Of a DNA stretch of 64,000 bases, positions 19,878-29,739 are shown piece by piece. Source of the DNA: CAVSWT01 sp963777515. Its GTDB lineage: Bacteria; Bacteroidota; Ignavibacteria; Ignavibacteriales; Ignavibacteriaceae. The notes below the pieces were generated by a model. That model saw nothing but the letters and a program-made list of their open reading frames with translations. It ran no database searches and was not told where the DNA came from. Both the position numbers and the translations under genes were made by a program. Within the stretch, counting starts at the first letter, position 1; each line of letters starts with the position of its first letter. Where the stretch lies: positions 310,001-374,000 of the forward strand of contig CAVZQU010000008.1 in NCBI GenBank assembly GCA_963777515.1, given 5' to 3'.

Positions 19878-20372
19878 TCACTTCAATTCCGGCAGCCAAT
19901 TGTAAATTGTTGGATGATGTGCTGCCCATGCCTTCCACGCTGATTTTGCCCATGCCCAAACAGCATTTTTATGTTCTTCAACACTCGCAGCATCCAAAAC
20001 ATTTTTTACTGTAATCTCGCCCAATGAAGACGGCGGCGACAACCAGAAAAACTTTTCTTTCTCCTTTGTTATTTGCAGCATTGCAGCATTTGCTTTTTCC
20101 ATTTTCAAATCCTTTTCAACCAGAAGGCATAAACGGATTAAATGATAACCAACGGAATTGACGCTTTGTTTTGACGGCGTACCGGGGTGCTGAACAGCAT
20201 AAGCATCAACAGTTAAACGATGAACTTCAAAATATTCCGGGTTACTGTATTCTCTTGCCAGCACTTCTCCATAAGCAGCCCAGCATCCGGGAGATGATTC
20301 CATGTAACGATGAGTCGGGCCTTTAATATCCGGGAATAATTCTCCACAACCGGGACAAGGAATTAAATTCAT
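19878..20372 (-). CDS. DUF5946 family protein
   Basis: A 164-residue soluble protein of unknown function with the DUF5946 layout. It begins CPGCGELFPDIKGPTHRYMESSPGCWAAYGEVLAREY, where the CxxC and a third Cys may bind zinc. A conserved middle follows (HRLTVDAYAVQHPGTPSKQSVNSVGYHLIRLC) and it ends WAKSAWKAWAAHHPTIYNWL. The His-rich positions suggest a metal site. It is a stand-alone gene. Confidence 0.8.
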   Translation of the reverse strand: MNLIPCPGCGELFPDIKGPTHRYMESSPGCWAAYGEVLAREYSNPEYFEVHRLTVDAYAVQHPGTPSKQSVNSVGYHLIRLCLLVEKDLKMEKANAAMLQITKEKEKFFWLSPPSSLGEITVKNVLDAASVEEHKNAVWAWAKSAWKAWAAHHPTIYNWLPELK

Positions 20373-20526
20373 TTTATATTATTGTTAAATATTTTTTGAC
20401 GAGAACAAATATAAATGATTCCGCCTTTGTTTAAAGCGGGGTGAATAATAGTTTTATCTAAAATAGAGCATTGTTATTACAATAAAATTACTGGCCGCAG
20501 TTGTCTGTTAACAAGGGAATGCTGTT

Positions 20527-20562
20527 AATTAACCCAATTTTTTTAGATAACTTGGGTTAATT
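20527..20562 (-). terminator. Hairpin downstream of the SDR gene
   Basis: An 11-bp perfect stem (AATTAACCCAA and TTGGGTTAATT) with a 14-nt loop lies 12 bp past the stop of the gene at 20574-21482. No long T-run follows, so termination is likely but not certain. Confidence 0.5.
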
Positions 20563-20573
20563 GTTATTCCGAA

Positions 20574-21482
20574 TTAATTTTGATCAATGAAAGAATTTTT
20601 AAATATGAATGCAAAATCTTTTGCAAAATTTTCAAATTTAATTTTTCCATAAGATTGAGCTTTATTTTTCATATAATCTTCCAACAGAGTGTTGTTTCTC
20701 AAGGCAAGCCCTATTTCAACAATATAAATTGACGCCATCTGTTGTGAGAGCCCGTTTTGAATCAACCCCTGTAGAAGAGCTTCATCTGAAAATTCGACCC
20801 ACGATAATTCAGGCATGTCAATTGCTTTTCCTAAAATCTTAGTTATTTCAGCCCCGGTTTTTTCATCACTCACTACATATTGAATATTTTTATCATGAAA
20901 AGATAAAGTTTCTAATGCTTGAGCTGCTGCATCGGCGATGTCCTCTGGATGTGTTAATGCCATAATTACTGATGCGTCAAAATTATTTCCAATAATATTT
21001 TGATGCCTAATCATTTCAATGTTTCCTAAAAAGTTAGTATAGAACATTCCTGGGCGTAGATGTAACACATTAACTTTTTCCAATTCGTTTAGAATTGTTT
21101 CAACATAATAATTTGCACTGGTTGGCCCCGGCCCATCGGGCATATGAGAGCCAATACTGCTTAAATTAACTACGTATTTTACGTTTGTATTCTTAATCGC
21201 ATGCGAATAAATTCCTCCAACGGTCCTTATATAACCGCGAAGGTCAGGGGTAGCAAAGTTAGGTGGAATCATTGTATAAACTGCATCAGCTCCATCAAAA
21301 GCTTTTGTTACAAAATCAAGATCTTCTATTGAGCCGATTAATGCCTTGGCTTGTAACTCTTCTATTGCATTAACTTTCTCAGGATTATGGCTAATGACAG
21401 ATACATTGTGTCCGTTGGCAATTATTTTTTTTATAAGATAGTTGTTTATATTGCCTAATGAGCCTGTGAGTGTAATTTTCAT
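20574..21482 (-). CDS. NmrA-like NAD(P)-binding oxidoreductase
   Basis: A 302-residue atypical short-chain dehydrogenase of the NmrA/NAD(P)H:quinone reductase type. The Rossmann start is MKITLTGSLGNINNYLIKKI; the NmrA features are VISHNPEKVNAI and DAVYTMIPPNF, and HLRPGMFYTNFL marks the substrate side. The ATG at 21482 is chosen because it starts the first beta strand and AAGGAAA is upstream; the frame runs open to 21545. It is divergent from an HxlR regulator, a common pairing in which the regulator responds to quinone or electrophile stress and controls the reductase. Confidence 0.85.
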   Translation of the reverse strand: MKITLTGSLGNINNYLIKKIIANGHNVSVISHNPEKVNAIEELQAKALIGSIEDLDFVTKAFDGADAVYTMIPPNFATPDLRGYIRTVGGIYSHAIKNTNVKYVVNLSSIGSHMPDGPGPTSANYYVETILNELEKVNVLHLRPGMFYTNFLGNIEMIRHQNIIGNNFDASVIMALTHPEDIADAAAQALETLSFHDKNIQYVVSDEKTGAEITKILGKAIDMPELSWVEFSDEALLQGLIQNGLSQQMASIYIVEIGLALRNNTLLEDYMKNKAQSYGKIKFENFAKDFAFIFKNSFIDQN

Positions 21483-21539
21483 TTTACGTTTCCTTATAAG
21501 TTTGTTTTTGTATTTGTTTTTTCGAAAAGAAAAGTATAT

Positions 21540-21568
21540 GTTCACTTACTTTATTACAAGTACTTACC
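21540..21568. promoter_or_regulatory. Candidate HxlR operator in the divergent intergenic region
   Basis: The 103-bp gap between the SDR and HxlR starts contains CACTTACTTTATTACAAG followed by TACTTACC. It has ACTT/AAGT arms and a repeated ACTTAC word, resembling the direct/inverted half-sites in other HxlR-reductase gaps. The assignment rests on position and half-sites only. Confidence 0.3.
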
Positions 21569-21585
21569 CCAAAGAAAGCGACATT

Positions 21586-21987
21586 ATGACGAAGATAAAA
21601 GAAAGTTCAACGATACAAGAAAATAAAAGAAATGCATATAGTGAATGCCCAATAACCTATGTAATAGAAAAAATCGGCGGATACTGGAAGCCCATCATTT
21701 TATTTCATTTGTTATCGGGGGAAAAAAGATATTCTGAGTTGAGAAAAGCAATTCCAGCAATTACAGAAAAAGTTCTAATTCAGCATCTCAAACAATTGGA
21801 ATCCGATAAGCTTTTGATAAGAAAAGCCAAAACAATTATTCCGCCTCATGTATCGTACAGTCTTACAAAAGTCGGATTAGGATTAAAACCGGTTTTATAT
21901 GCAATGGCAAAATGGGCAGTTGATAATGGCAAAGCTAATTCAAAAACACTCGGTAAAAATATAGATGACTTTCCAGCTTCAAATTGA
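21586..21987 (+). CDS. HxlR family winged-helix transcriptional regulator
   Basis: A 133-residue regulator with the HxlR motif CPITYVIEKIGGYWKPIILFHLLSGEKRYSELRKAIPAITEKVLIQHLKQLE, where the first Cys is the usual redox-sensing residue in this family. It ends at the wing region IPPHVSYSLTKVGLGLKPVL. The ATG at 21586 is preferred because it opens shortly before the conserved domain; in-frame upstream ATGs at 21442 and 21538 would extend across the divergent promoter. It probably controls the adjacent NmrA-like reductase. Confidence 0.88.
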   Translation: MTKIKESSTIQENKRNAYSECPITYVIEKIGGYWKPIILFHLLSGEKRYSELRKAIPAITEKVLIQHLKQLESDKLLIRKAKTIIPPHVSYSLTKVGLGLKPVLYAMAKWAVDNGKANSKTLGKNIDDFPASN

Positions 21988-22050
21988 AGGCTATTATAAT
22001 TTTATGTAGCCCATCATTATTTAATTTGAAAAGTTACAAGAGGTGATATA

Positions 22051-22090
22051 AAAAATGCGAAGCTAAATAATTTTTTAACTTCGCATTTTT
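22051..22090. terminator. Bidirectional terminator between the HxlR and YHS genes
   Basis: A 12-bp perfect stem (AAAAATGCGAAG and CTTCGCATTTTT) with a 16-nt loop lies between convergent genes. Each arm carries a T-run in its own direction, the form of a two-way intrinsic terminator. Confidence 0.85.
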
Positions 22091-22113
22091 AAGCTATCGT
22101 TGGGGGGAGATTT

Positions 22114-22707
22114 TTATTTCATGTTATCCGATTTCTTCATATTGTCCATTTTTTTCATGTCTTTCATTTTATTCATATCACTTTTGCTGTCAGCCATTCC
22201 AAGCTTTTTCCAGTTTTTATTTGCAGCCTTTATATTTCCTGGAATATTTTCCTTCCACATCTTTTGAACTTTGCTGCTGTTATTTAAATATAATTTCCCA
22301 TCAACTATTTTCCATGCGGTTGGGTCAACCGGGGCGAGCATGTTTTTACTTACTGCATAAGCACAATATCCTCCGTACTGCGGCGCATATTTATTAGGAT
22401 TCGCTTTGAACATATTTAAATTCTTTTCACTTGTGAATTGCCATTTTGCTCCCATCCAATCATAAGTATAGTTGGATTTACCCATCATTGGTTTCATATC
22501 TGTAAAATAGGAAACAGCATCGTATCCTTTTATTGCAAACCCATCAGCATCTTTATCAATTTTTGTCATCATATCCCCTTTCATCATTTTTTCACCCATT
22601 TTGCTATCTACTTTATCGCTTTTCATTTCTTTATTCTGCCCAAAGGCAAAAGAGGAAAATAGAAATAGCGATAAAACTCCTAAGAATAAGATTTTGTTTA
22701 GTTTCAT
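22114..22707 (-). CDS. Secreted YHS-domain protein with Met-rich tail
   Basis: A 197-residue exported protein. The signal peptide (KILFLGVLSLFLFSSFAFG) is followed by a Lys/Met-rich linker and a YHS domain: GFAIKGYDAVSYFTD, then WQFTSEKNLNMFKANPNKYAPQYGGYCAYAVS. The last 25 residues repeat Asp-Met-Lys-Lys-Met units. YHS domains in copper transporters and related proteins bind metals; the Met-rich ends suggest copper binding, which is inference. The start at 22707 has GGAGT upstream. Longer reading to 22755 lacks support. Confidence 0.85.
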   Translation of the reverse strand: MKLNKILFLGVLSLFLFSSFAFGQNKEMKSDKVDSKMGEKMMKGDMMTKIDKDADGFAIKGYDAVSYFTDMKPMMGKSNYTYDWMGAKWQFTSEKNLNMFKANPNKYAPQYGGYCAYAVSKNMLAPVDPTAWKIVDGKLYLNNSSKVQKMWKENIPGNIKAANKNWKKLGMADSKSDMNKMKDMKKMDNMKKSDNMK

Positions 22708-22838
22708 TGAACACTCCATTAAATTGGTTAGTTTGATTTTTTTGTTACAGAACAAAACTAATTTCCAGTTGTAACAAAAAAATCACGAAAGAATAATAAA
22801 TAAAGAATGGTGGTTGGATGGTTTTTTAATGAGGAAAG

Positions 22839-23267
22839 TTATTTAAATCCGTATTTTTTTATGTGCTTATAAGCAAGATAACCTGCTGCGCTAAGTTGAG
22901 CCATTCCTAAGACATATCTAACCGGATTAAACTTTGAGTTCTCCTTGAGCTGGTTATATTGAATGCTAAGCATATTATTAAAATCCGATCCATCTTGATT
23001 TACCATTGGAGAAGAATTTGATAAAACTGCATTTGTCCATAGCCATTGTGTGTTGGGGTCTTTATTTATAGGAAAATTATTTTTGCTTCGCAGGTTCAAA
23101 TATAAACCAAAGTCTTCAAGCTTATATAAATCATCCTGATGCATATTTAGCTGAAACGGGTTAAGTAAATTTGGATGGAAATCAGTTGATCCTTTTTTAT
23201 TCTTCTGCGGGAAGACAAATTGAGCAGTAATTACTAATGCAAACAATATTTTAATTAAAAGCTTCAT
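22839..23267 (-). CDS. Hypothetical secreted protein
   Basis: 142 residues. A signal peptide (MKLLIKILFALVITAQFVFP) is cleaved near PQ. The mature part has no domain I recognise. It is Asn/Asp/Gln-rich and ends with a short hydrophobic stretch (RYVLGMAQLSAAGYLAYKHIKKYG), which may be a membrane or amphipathic helix. It lies between the YHS protein and a T9SS-exported protease, without overlap with either. Confidence 0.7.
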   Translation of the reverse strand: MKLLIKILFALVITAQFVFPQKNKKGSTDFHPNLLNPFQLNMHQDDLYKLEDFGLYLNLRSKNNFPINKDPNTQWLWTNAVLSNSSPMVNQDGSDFNNMLSIQYNQLKENSKFNPVRYVLGMAQLSAAGYLAYKHIKKYGFK

Positions 23268-23404
23268 TGATTTGTCAATTTTGCTTAATTAAATTATAAA
23301 AGAATTTATAAAACTTCTATATATAAATTTATTTTGTGATTCACATACCATGTATCTTTACTAATTTAGGTGTGGAGAAAAATTTCTTTAAAAGCAATTA
23401 TTAT

Positions 23405-23434
23405 TGTAGGAATTTCATTAATGAAATTCCTACA
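23405..23434. repeat. 30-bp perfect palindrome (GTAGGAATTTCATT type), intergenic
   Basis: Reads TGTAGGAATTTCATT followed directly by its complement. It has the outer GTAGG...CCTAC frame of the 28-bp palindromes found inside sorting-domain genes but a different core, so it is an intergenic relative. Confidence 0.75.
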
Positions 23435-23477
23435 TAGAGATTTAAAAATAGATTTGAATTTTTACTTGTCGAAACAT

Positions 23478-26316
23478 TTAACGTAAAAGTATCATCTTTT
23501 TAGTCTCAACAAAAATACCTGCTGTTAACTTATAAAAATAAACTCCGCTTGAAAGGTTTGAGGCATTAAACTCAACTTCATAATTTCCAGGCTGTTTTTC
23601 TTTGTTAACTAGAGTTGCTACCTCTCTCCCGAGGATGTCATAAACCTTTATTTGTACAGACGGGATATATCTCGTCTCTACAAAAGGGATGGAATATTTT
23701 ATTTTAGTAGTTGGATTAAAAGGATTTGGATAATTTTGATATAACATTAAATGTTAATGGAATCTGCTCTTCAGCATTAATACTTGTAACAACAGAATTT
23801 GTAGGAAAGAAAATATTATCTAGCCAGACAGTTGATGGATTATCGTAGCCGTTAGTTAATGTCCATGTTAATCTATGTTCTCCGGCGTCAAGCCTATAAT
23901 GAAAAAATTTCCAGTCGTCCGAACCGAACCAATAATCATAACCGCCGCTGTCTACATCAAATTCAAAAGTAGAAGCAGAGCCTCTATAAAATTTCATCGC
24001 AAAAGTTATGGAAGTATCTTTCGGTAAATTTACATCAATTGCAAGAGAAGTAGATTGGTTTTCTAAAACTATTCCTGACTTTACAGAATACGAACCGGAT
24101 TGTGCATCTTCATTAGTTATCTCCCATTTAGAATCACCGTAAGTGTCCCAATGAAACCATTTTAAATTTCCATGTTCAAAGGTTTCTGTAAATTCATCAG
24201 GCACAATTGCATATGCATTTATTAATGGTGTATATTCCATTGTGTTATTTGATAAATCCGTAATATTTATTTTAGGTGTAACTTCATAAAAACCTTTTTT
24301 ATCTGGAGTAAAAGATCCATCAGAAGAAATTAAAGTTGAACTTCCATTAGGCGGTTCCAAACCCCAGGAAATATCCGTTGAATATTCAAATCCATCAGGT
24401 TTGGAAATGCTTGCATTAAAAGTAACGTTTTGTCCTATTTCTGCATTTATGGATTTGGGTTGTATATTAGGCACGAATAGTTCAAAAGGAACATTTGCTC
24501 TCGATATAGTATCCTTTAAAATATTGCTTATTAATTTTGGGAAGTGAAATATTTGATTGCTAATGTCTAATCCAGCATCTTTTAAAAAATCATAAGCTAA
24601 TTCATAATGAGCATTGATAGTAGCATTATCTGTTATTCTCCAGATGGCTTCTTGTGCAAAATATTGAGTTGAATTGCCACAATACTTTAAGGTTGAATCT
24701 ATATACTTAATAAGTTTCAATAAGTATTCAGTTTCTGGTACTCCGTTCCATTTTTCTAATGAAGGGGCAGCATTAAAAACCATAGCACTATCAGGCTGTA
24801 TTTTATGTTTGTCAATGCATGCAGTATAAATTCCCCATAAAGTTTTTATTTGTCCGGGTTTTATAATAAAGTCACTTGAATGTCCAATAATTAAGTTTTG
24901 ATAAAAGTCATTTGAGCAAGTCAAAATATCCCCTGCTTCAAAAGTTATTATCAATCCAGCAAGTGCAGCTAAAGCATCAATGTCATCCTGAAGGATAGGC
25001 TTATTGGTTCTTGCCATCAGATCGTTTTCGTGATCTTTTCTAGGTATGCTAAGACCTTTACGAGTAAGATCATATTTTATTCTTTCGGGACTAAGGTCCG
25101 GGGCTCTCTCCTGAAGTAAGTTTGTCATTTCGTCATCATTCAATAATTTCCCCCCCTTGTCAGTATTAAACCACTTACCACTGGGGAGTTTTATCCAATC
25201 ATCATATTGATCTTCAAGACCCATTAAATGGCCGGCTTCGTGGGCATAAAGCCCTACATCGTTTTCTTTATCTTCAGGATACCATGTTGCGGTAGAAACA
25301 TTATTTGTATTAGGAATGCCAAGATTATCTACATTACTGCGTCCATCGCCACATTCAAGCTTGATATTATCAAATCCAGGAGTCCCTGTTGGCAATGAGT
25401 CCCCTGGATGAGACATTGTAACTATTTCCATTTCTATAGTTTTCCCGTCACTAGTCATTTGACCATTCCATGAGTTTTTAATATCATTAACAATATTTGA
25501 TTCGTTAATTGAGTTGTCGCAAGGACCATAAAATTCAAGGTTAAGTTTAAATTTTATTTTATTGCTTGGTGGAGCTGGGTTAGTATTATCTCCTGTTATT
25601 GACACACCATCTCCATAATACACTCCTTTGCTTTTTATTGAAGCCCTGCCGGAAGCAATAGCATCAAAAATTGACATTTCATATCCTACTTCAAATCCGC
25701 CATGCGGTATCTGTGTAACATTAGCTTTTTCAGGATTATAACTATAATTTGATTTTATTTTATTGAATGAGTCTTCCTGTAAATATTCTTTTAAAGATTC
25801 CGAGGTTATATTTGAAGAGCCTTCACATGGATCTTTGGGAATGACATTTAATTTTTCCGGCGGAGTATAGTGAATATTAAAATCGGCAGGAACGCTTGAG
25901 TTTATAGATAAAATTATATTTTCGATTTCCTGCTGTGAAATATTTTTTACATAAACTTGATTTGTATCCCCGTTAGCAATAATTGTAAACAACACTATTG
26001 AGCCGTCACTTATTGAATTATCTTTAAATTCATTGTTTAAAGAAAAGAAATTATTGCTTTGCACCGCCTGCCAAATAGTTTGTACGTTTTGAGAAGAAAT
26101 AGTAAAAGTAGTATCAATTAGGCCCGCTAGTTTATCTCCATTTGTTTTTACAAATTCAACCTGTCCATTCGCAAGGATTGTTATTGTTTCGGACTCAGAC
26201 CAGGGAATTAAAGCTTCAGAAGTACACTCAAGCTTAAAATCGGAAGGAGGGCTTTGCGCATAAATATTATTAAATAATAGAAACAGCCCAAGAATTATTA
26301 TTCTTAAATAATTCAT
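23478..26316 (-). CDS. T9SS-exported metzincin-like metalloprotease (one frameshift)
   Basis: A reconstructed exported protein of about 945 residues. The signal peptide is at residues 1-20. The peptidase motif HEAGHLMGLED is at residues 359-369: His359, Glu360, His363, Gly366 and Asp369 match the metzincin HExxHxxGxxH/D zinc site. A likely Ig-like segment lies around residues 640-690, then a carbohydrate-binding-like jelly-roll region (TFEHGNLKWFHWDTYGDSKW). The main frame ends SINAEEQIPLTFN; the sorting domain MLYQNYPNPFNPTTKIKYSIP continues in the next frame (23478-23747) to KTKKMILLR. A 1-2 base error near 23735-23745 separates them. The sorting domain carries a palindromic insert (23654-23681). 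Likely a cell-surface or secreted protease. Confidence 0.8.
23654..23681. repeat. 28-bp palindromic element inside a sorting domain (site A)
   Basis: GTACAGACGGGATATATCTC then GTCTCTAC; on the coding strand it supplies VETRYIPSVQ between KYSIP and IKVYDILG. The palindrome has one mismatched pair in the core and the variable fourth base at its end. Confidence 0.8.
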
Positions 26317-26499
26317 GATTAACCTTTCTTTATTTTTAAAGTCGAATTGAGTAAAAGAAAATATTTAATTTCAGAAGAGGTATTAAGAAGACAGGTAAAT
26401 TTTAAAAAGAATTTATAATTTTTTATTTATAAATGCGAATACAAAATTAATTTTTTGATTTGAAATATTTCTATTTGATAATTCCTTTATAAGAAAGTT

Positions 26500-26988
26500 T
26501 GCTCATCATTAAAATTTCCATGAACATGCAATTCGCCCTCAAGTCCCTGGCCAAGGACAATAATTCCATTAACCTCACCGCCTTCTTTAACAGTCGCAGT
26601 ATAGCTCATAATTCCCGAGGCAGAATTATTATTAAGTTTACCGCTCAAATTTCCGTATGCAATCCATTCTTCTTCAAAAGTTCCGGGAGGTGATCCGCAA
26701 AGGTCCTTTAACTAGTATCCTTTAATTGAATTCCATTTTATCTAACAAAGTGCCGGATATAGAATAGGATTCGATTAAATCCACAATAAAGCTTTTTCCT
26801 GCTTCAATCCTTTTGGGCTTTTTCTGAGGCGGGCCAGATGGAGAAAACTCTCCTGCTGCTTCAACGCCACCCCTCGTATCTATTGAAGAGGTCGAATCCT
26901 GGGCTATGATCACCTTTGTAATCAACAAGCTCATTCCAATGGCTAAAAAGAAATAAGAATATATTTTTATAAAATATGTTTTGTTCAA
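26500..26988 (-). pseudogene. Broken gene for a small secreted protein
   Basis: The first part (26722-26988) encodes a signal peptide and an 88-residue product ending LLDKMEFN. A downstream piece in another frame (about 26500-26705) continues KDLCGSPPGTFEEEWIAYG, LNNNSASGIMSYTATVKEGG and ELHVHGNFNDEQTFL. All three frames have a stop between 26705 and 26722, so at least two changes separate the pieces. This is either real decay or clustered sequencing error. The joined product would be about 160 residues. No known domain is recognised; the gene belongs to the minus-strand run that ends at 32604. Confidence 0.55.
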
Positions 26989-27052
26989 TCGTTATTTTCC
27001 ATGATATAGTTAAATAATAGTTGAACTAACTATTACCTTTAACTTTAATACA

Positions 27053-28014
27053 TCATCGGCGGATAATGACGTCATCCTTCCCGGGCAATACGCGCAGCGC
27101 AGTTATATGCCATTTGCCAGACTCGCGAACAACAATCCACATCGCACTGGTTTGCCGGACAGGCTTGAGTTGATCTTCTGTTTCAGGAATTGCGCCTGTA
27201 GCGGTGATGTTTAATTGAACAACATTGTCACTTATTGTTCTTATTTCGTTGATGATGAATAATGCCTTGTAATTCCTCGGTTTAGAAAAGTAAACGGTCC
27301 ACATCTTGTTAATTGCTTGTTTTCCTTGAATTATGGGATTATTACGAATAATGATATCTGCATCATTAGAGAAGAAGGAACTTACAGCAGATGGATTATG
27401 GCTATTAAATACATCTTCGTATTCATCAACAAACGCACGTATGTGGGGTCGAATGGATTTTACAGTTTCAAGCGAAGCTTTCAGGATAATGCTATCGGTC
27501 TCTGCCGGCATCATAAATATAGATGATATGAGCCATTTACTTTTAAGGCGATCCACTACCCATGTGCCCCGTGCTTTTCTTTTTCGAAGTTCTGTTCCGG
27601 AAGCATCCTGTCCGCCGGTTACCGATTGGAGATTGATCAGCGCAACATCGGGAGATATATTTCTTAAACGAATTTACCGTAAATGTACCTTTTCTTCCCA
27701 GTTCCTGTTTATGCGAAGTAAGAATGCCACCAGTTTTGAATAGCCTGCTTTCCCTTCGCTTCAAGCAGGTTGCCTACCACAACATCTGCATCTTCGGTGA
27801 AGAATTCTGAGAGGGCGGCCGCATTGCGGGTGTTAAATATTTGCTGATATGCTTCAACAAATTTGTATGCTGAAGCAGAATCTTCGACTGTCTGGGCTTT
27901 TGCCATCGGGGAAAAACTAACGAAGAAAATACAGATGGTGACAAGTATTCCAGTATTAGCTAGCAACCTCATAAGCTTAACTTTCAATGACTGTCTATTA
28001 AATTTTGCACTCAT
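27053..28014 (-). CDS. Secreted tandem NTF2-like (SnoaL/DUF4440) protein, frame disrupted
   Basis: A reconstructed protein of about 320 residues: signal peptide (ending MAKAQ) then two NTF2-like domains. Domain 1 shows FVEAYQQIFNTRNAAALSEFFTEDADVVVGNLLEAKGKQAIQNWW, and its C-terminus ISPDVALINLQSVTGG, GTWVVDRLKSKWLIS is in another frame. Domain 2 (27053-27556) repeats the plan: FVDEYEDVFNSHNPSAVSSFFSNDADIIIRNNPIIQGKQAINKMW ... GKWHITALRVLPG. Disruptions are a frameshift near 27706 and an in-frame TAA at 27674-27676. The repeated E-x-FN-x-x-N-x-x-A-x-S-x-FF motif suggests an internal duplication. The ligand is unknown; the fold holds small hydrophobic or cyclase substrates in relatives. Confidence 0.7.
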
Positions 28015-28071
28015 TTTGTCTTCCTTTATAACTTTTAAATTTCAATTATTTTAGATTTTTTAAAAGCTTAT

Positions 28072-29586
28072 TTATTTTGTTGTTAAAAGTGTCATAGCTT
28101 TTTTAAAGCATTCCAATCCGCTTATCATAACTCCTATTTCTCCCGGACCGGGTTGTGTCCATGTCCCGGCAAGAAATAGGTTTTCAATTGGCGTTGTTTG
28201 CGACAAACGTGAATTGCCCCGGTTACCTTTCCAGCCGTAAATAGCACCCTTGTAGCTGTTTGCTAATTTAACACAGTCTAGAGGTGTAAATACTTTTTCC
28301 ACTTCAATATGTTTACTTAAACCTTTCAAACCGCACTGCTCAGCTATTTTTACAAGTTGGTTTTTATATGTTTGCTTTTTAGTTTCAATTTCCTGAGGTG
28401 GAAGATTTTCCCATGTAGCAAAATCCTGAACCAATAATAGACTTATAGTGTTTTTTCCTTCAGGTGAATAACCCCGATAAATATTATCATAGAGTGATAT
28501 AAGAAAGCTGGCTTTTTCAAATTTGCCAGCAAGAGCATTTTCAGAGTTTTTCCTGATATCATAACCTGGTATATGAAATATCTGAAAATCATTAATTCCG
28601 CTTTCAGAAATTATATCCCTATCTGTTCCAAGAAAGACCTGGAAAACAGATGCGCCGAGCCTAATGGAGAAAAGCTTGTCCAAATATGCATTGTAATTAT
28701 TTGGAATCATTTGAGAAAAAACAGTGATCGGATTAATGTTGCTGACAACAACTTTACCTGAAAATTCTTTTCCACTTTTGGTTTGAACTATAGTTACTCT
28801 ATTATTCTCCACTCTCAATTTGTTCACTTCTTCGTTCAACAATAATTTACCCCCATTTGAACGGATATAATTCATAAAACCGTTTGAAACCGCCTGAGAT
28901 CCTCCTTTGGCATAATAAGTTCCTCCTTTAATATAGTGCAAAAAAAGTCCTGTATATAAAACAGCACTGATTTTCGACGGCGGTATTCCTACATACGTCC
29001 AAATCACTGAAAGAGCAAACTTCAACTTTTTGTCCATTAAAAACATATCTATCATTTCTTGCCAGGAATACTTTGCATATTTGTTTATATTGTTTTCCAT
29101 CTCATTAAAGAGCTTTTTAATTCCTTTTTCCTCGTTTGGGAATTGACTTACTAAATGATCGATACATTGATTAATACTCCCGCTTGAAACGGATACAACC
29201 CCATTAGGGAATTGTGCCCTGTAAAAGTTAGGATAGCGTACATATTCTACTTCTTTTATTTCGGGGAAGTTAGGTATAAGGTTAATAATGCCTTCACGCT
29301 CACGCGCAGTAGTAGCACGAAGGGAGAAATCAAATGTAAATCCGTCTTTGTAGAAACATGAGGCATATCCTCCCGGTCTGTCTCTTCTTTCCAATATCAG
29401 AGGCTTATATCCTTTCCTAACCATAGCGGCACCAAAAGCAAGTCCCCCAAGTCCTGCTCCTAATACTATTGCATCATATTCATTTTTACCTAATGTAGAA
29501 ACGAGTTTTGCAGGGTAAGCATTAAGATCAAGAAAAAAAGTTGCCCCGCTTGCTAACGACAATTTAATAAAGTCTCTTCTTTTCAT
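28072..29586 (-). CDS. Tat-exported phytoene-desaturase-like FAD oxidoreductase
   Basis: 504 residues. It begins MKRRDFIKLSLASGATFFL, a twin-arginine signal, so it is folded with cofactor and exported. The FAD motif VLGAGLGGLAFGAAMVRKG is at residues ~41-58, and LILERRDRPGGYASCF follows as in the carotenoid desaturase/isomerase family. The C-terminus LFLAGTWTQPGPGEIGVMISG contains the second FAD contact. Family members desaturate, isomerise or oxidise polyenes and similar hydrophobic substrates. Neighbouring exported NTF2-like and cupin proteins suggest a periplasmic small-molecule pathway; no known partner such as phytoene synthase is nearby, so the substrate is open. Confidence 0.85.
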   Translation of the reverse strand: MKRRDFIKLSLASGATFFLDLNAYPAKLVSTLGKNEYDAIVLGAGLGGLAFGAAMVRKGYKPLILERRDRPGGYASCFYKDGFTFDFSLRATTAREREGIINLIPNFPEIKEVEYVRYPNFYRAQFPNGVVSVSSGSINQCIDHLVSQFPNEEKGIKKLFNEMENNINKYAKYSWQEMIDMFLMDKKLKFALSVIWTYVGIPPSKISAVLYTGLFLHYIKGGTYYAKGGSQAVSNGFMNYIRSNGGKLLLNEEVNKLRVENNRVTIVQTKSGKEFSGKVVVSNINPITVFSQMIPNNYNAYLDKLFSIRLGASVFQVFLGTDRDIISESGINDFQIFHIPGYDIRKNSENALAGKFEKASFLISLYDNIYRGYSPEGKNTISLLLVQDFATWENLPPQEIETKKQTYKNQLVKIAEQCGLKGLSKHIEVEKVFTPLDCVKLANSYKGAIYGWKGNRGNSRLSQTTPIENLFLAGTWTQPGPGEIGVMISGLECFKKAMTLLTTK

Positions 29587-29739
29587 TATTACTCCATTTT
29601 AATATTTAACCTTCATGATTATTTCCGATTAATTATGTGGTTTTGCTAAAATTATAAATCTCAATTTTTCGGTAAAGCAAAAATTGTTAATGCTTGATTT
29701 GTATAATGTGTTTAATTCATTTTATTTATCTACAAAATT

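Noticed and set aside
27333..27743. Plus-strand ORF of 136 codons opposite the NTF2 gene
   Set aside because: It is antisense to a clear NTF2-like domain, with no motif of its own.
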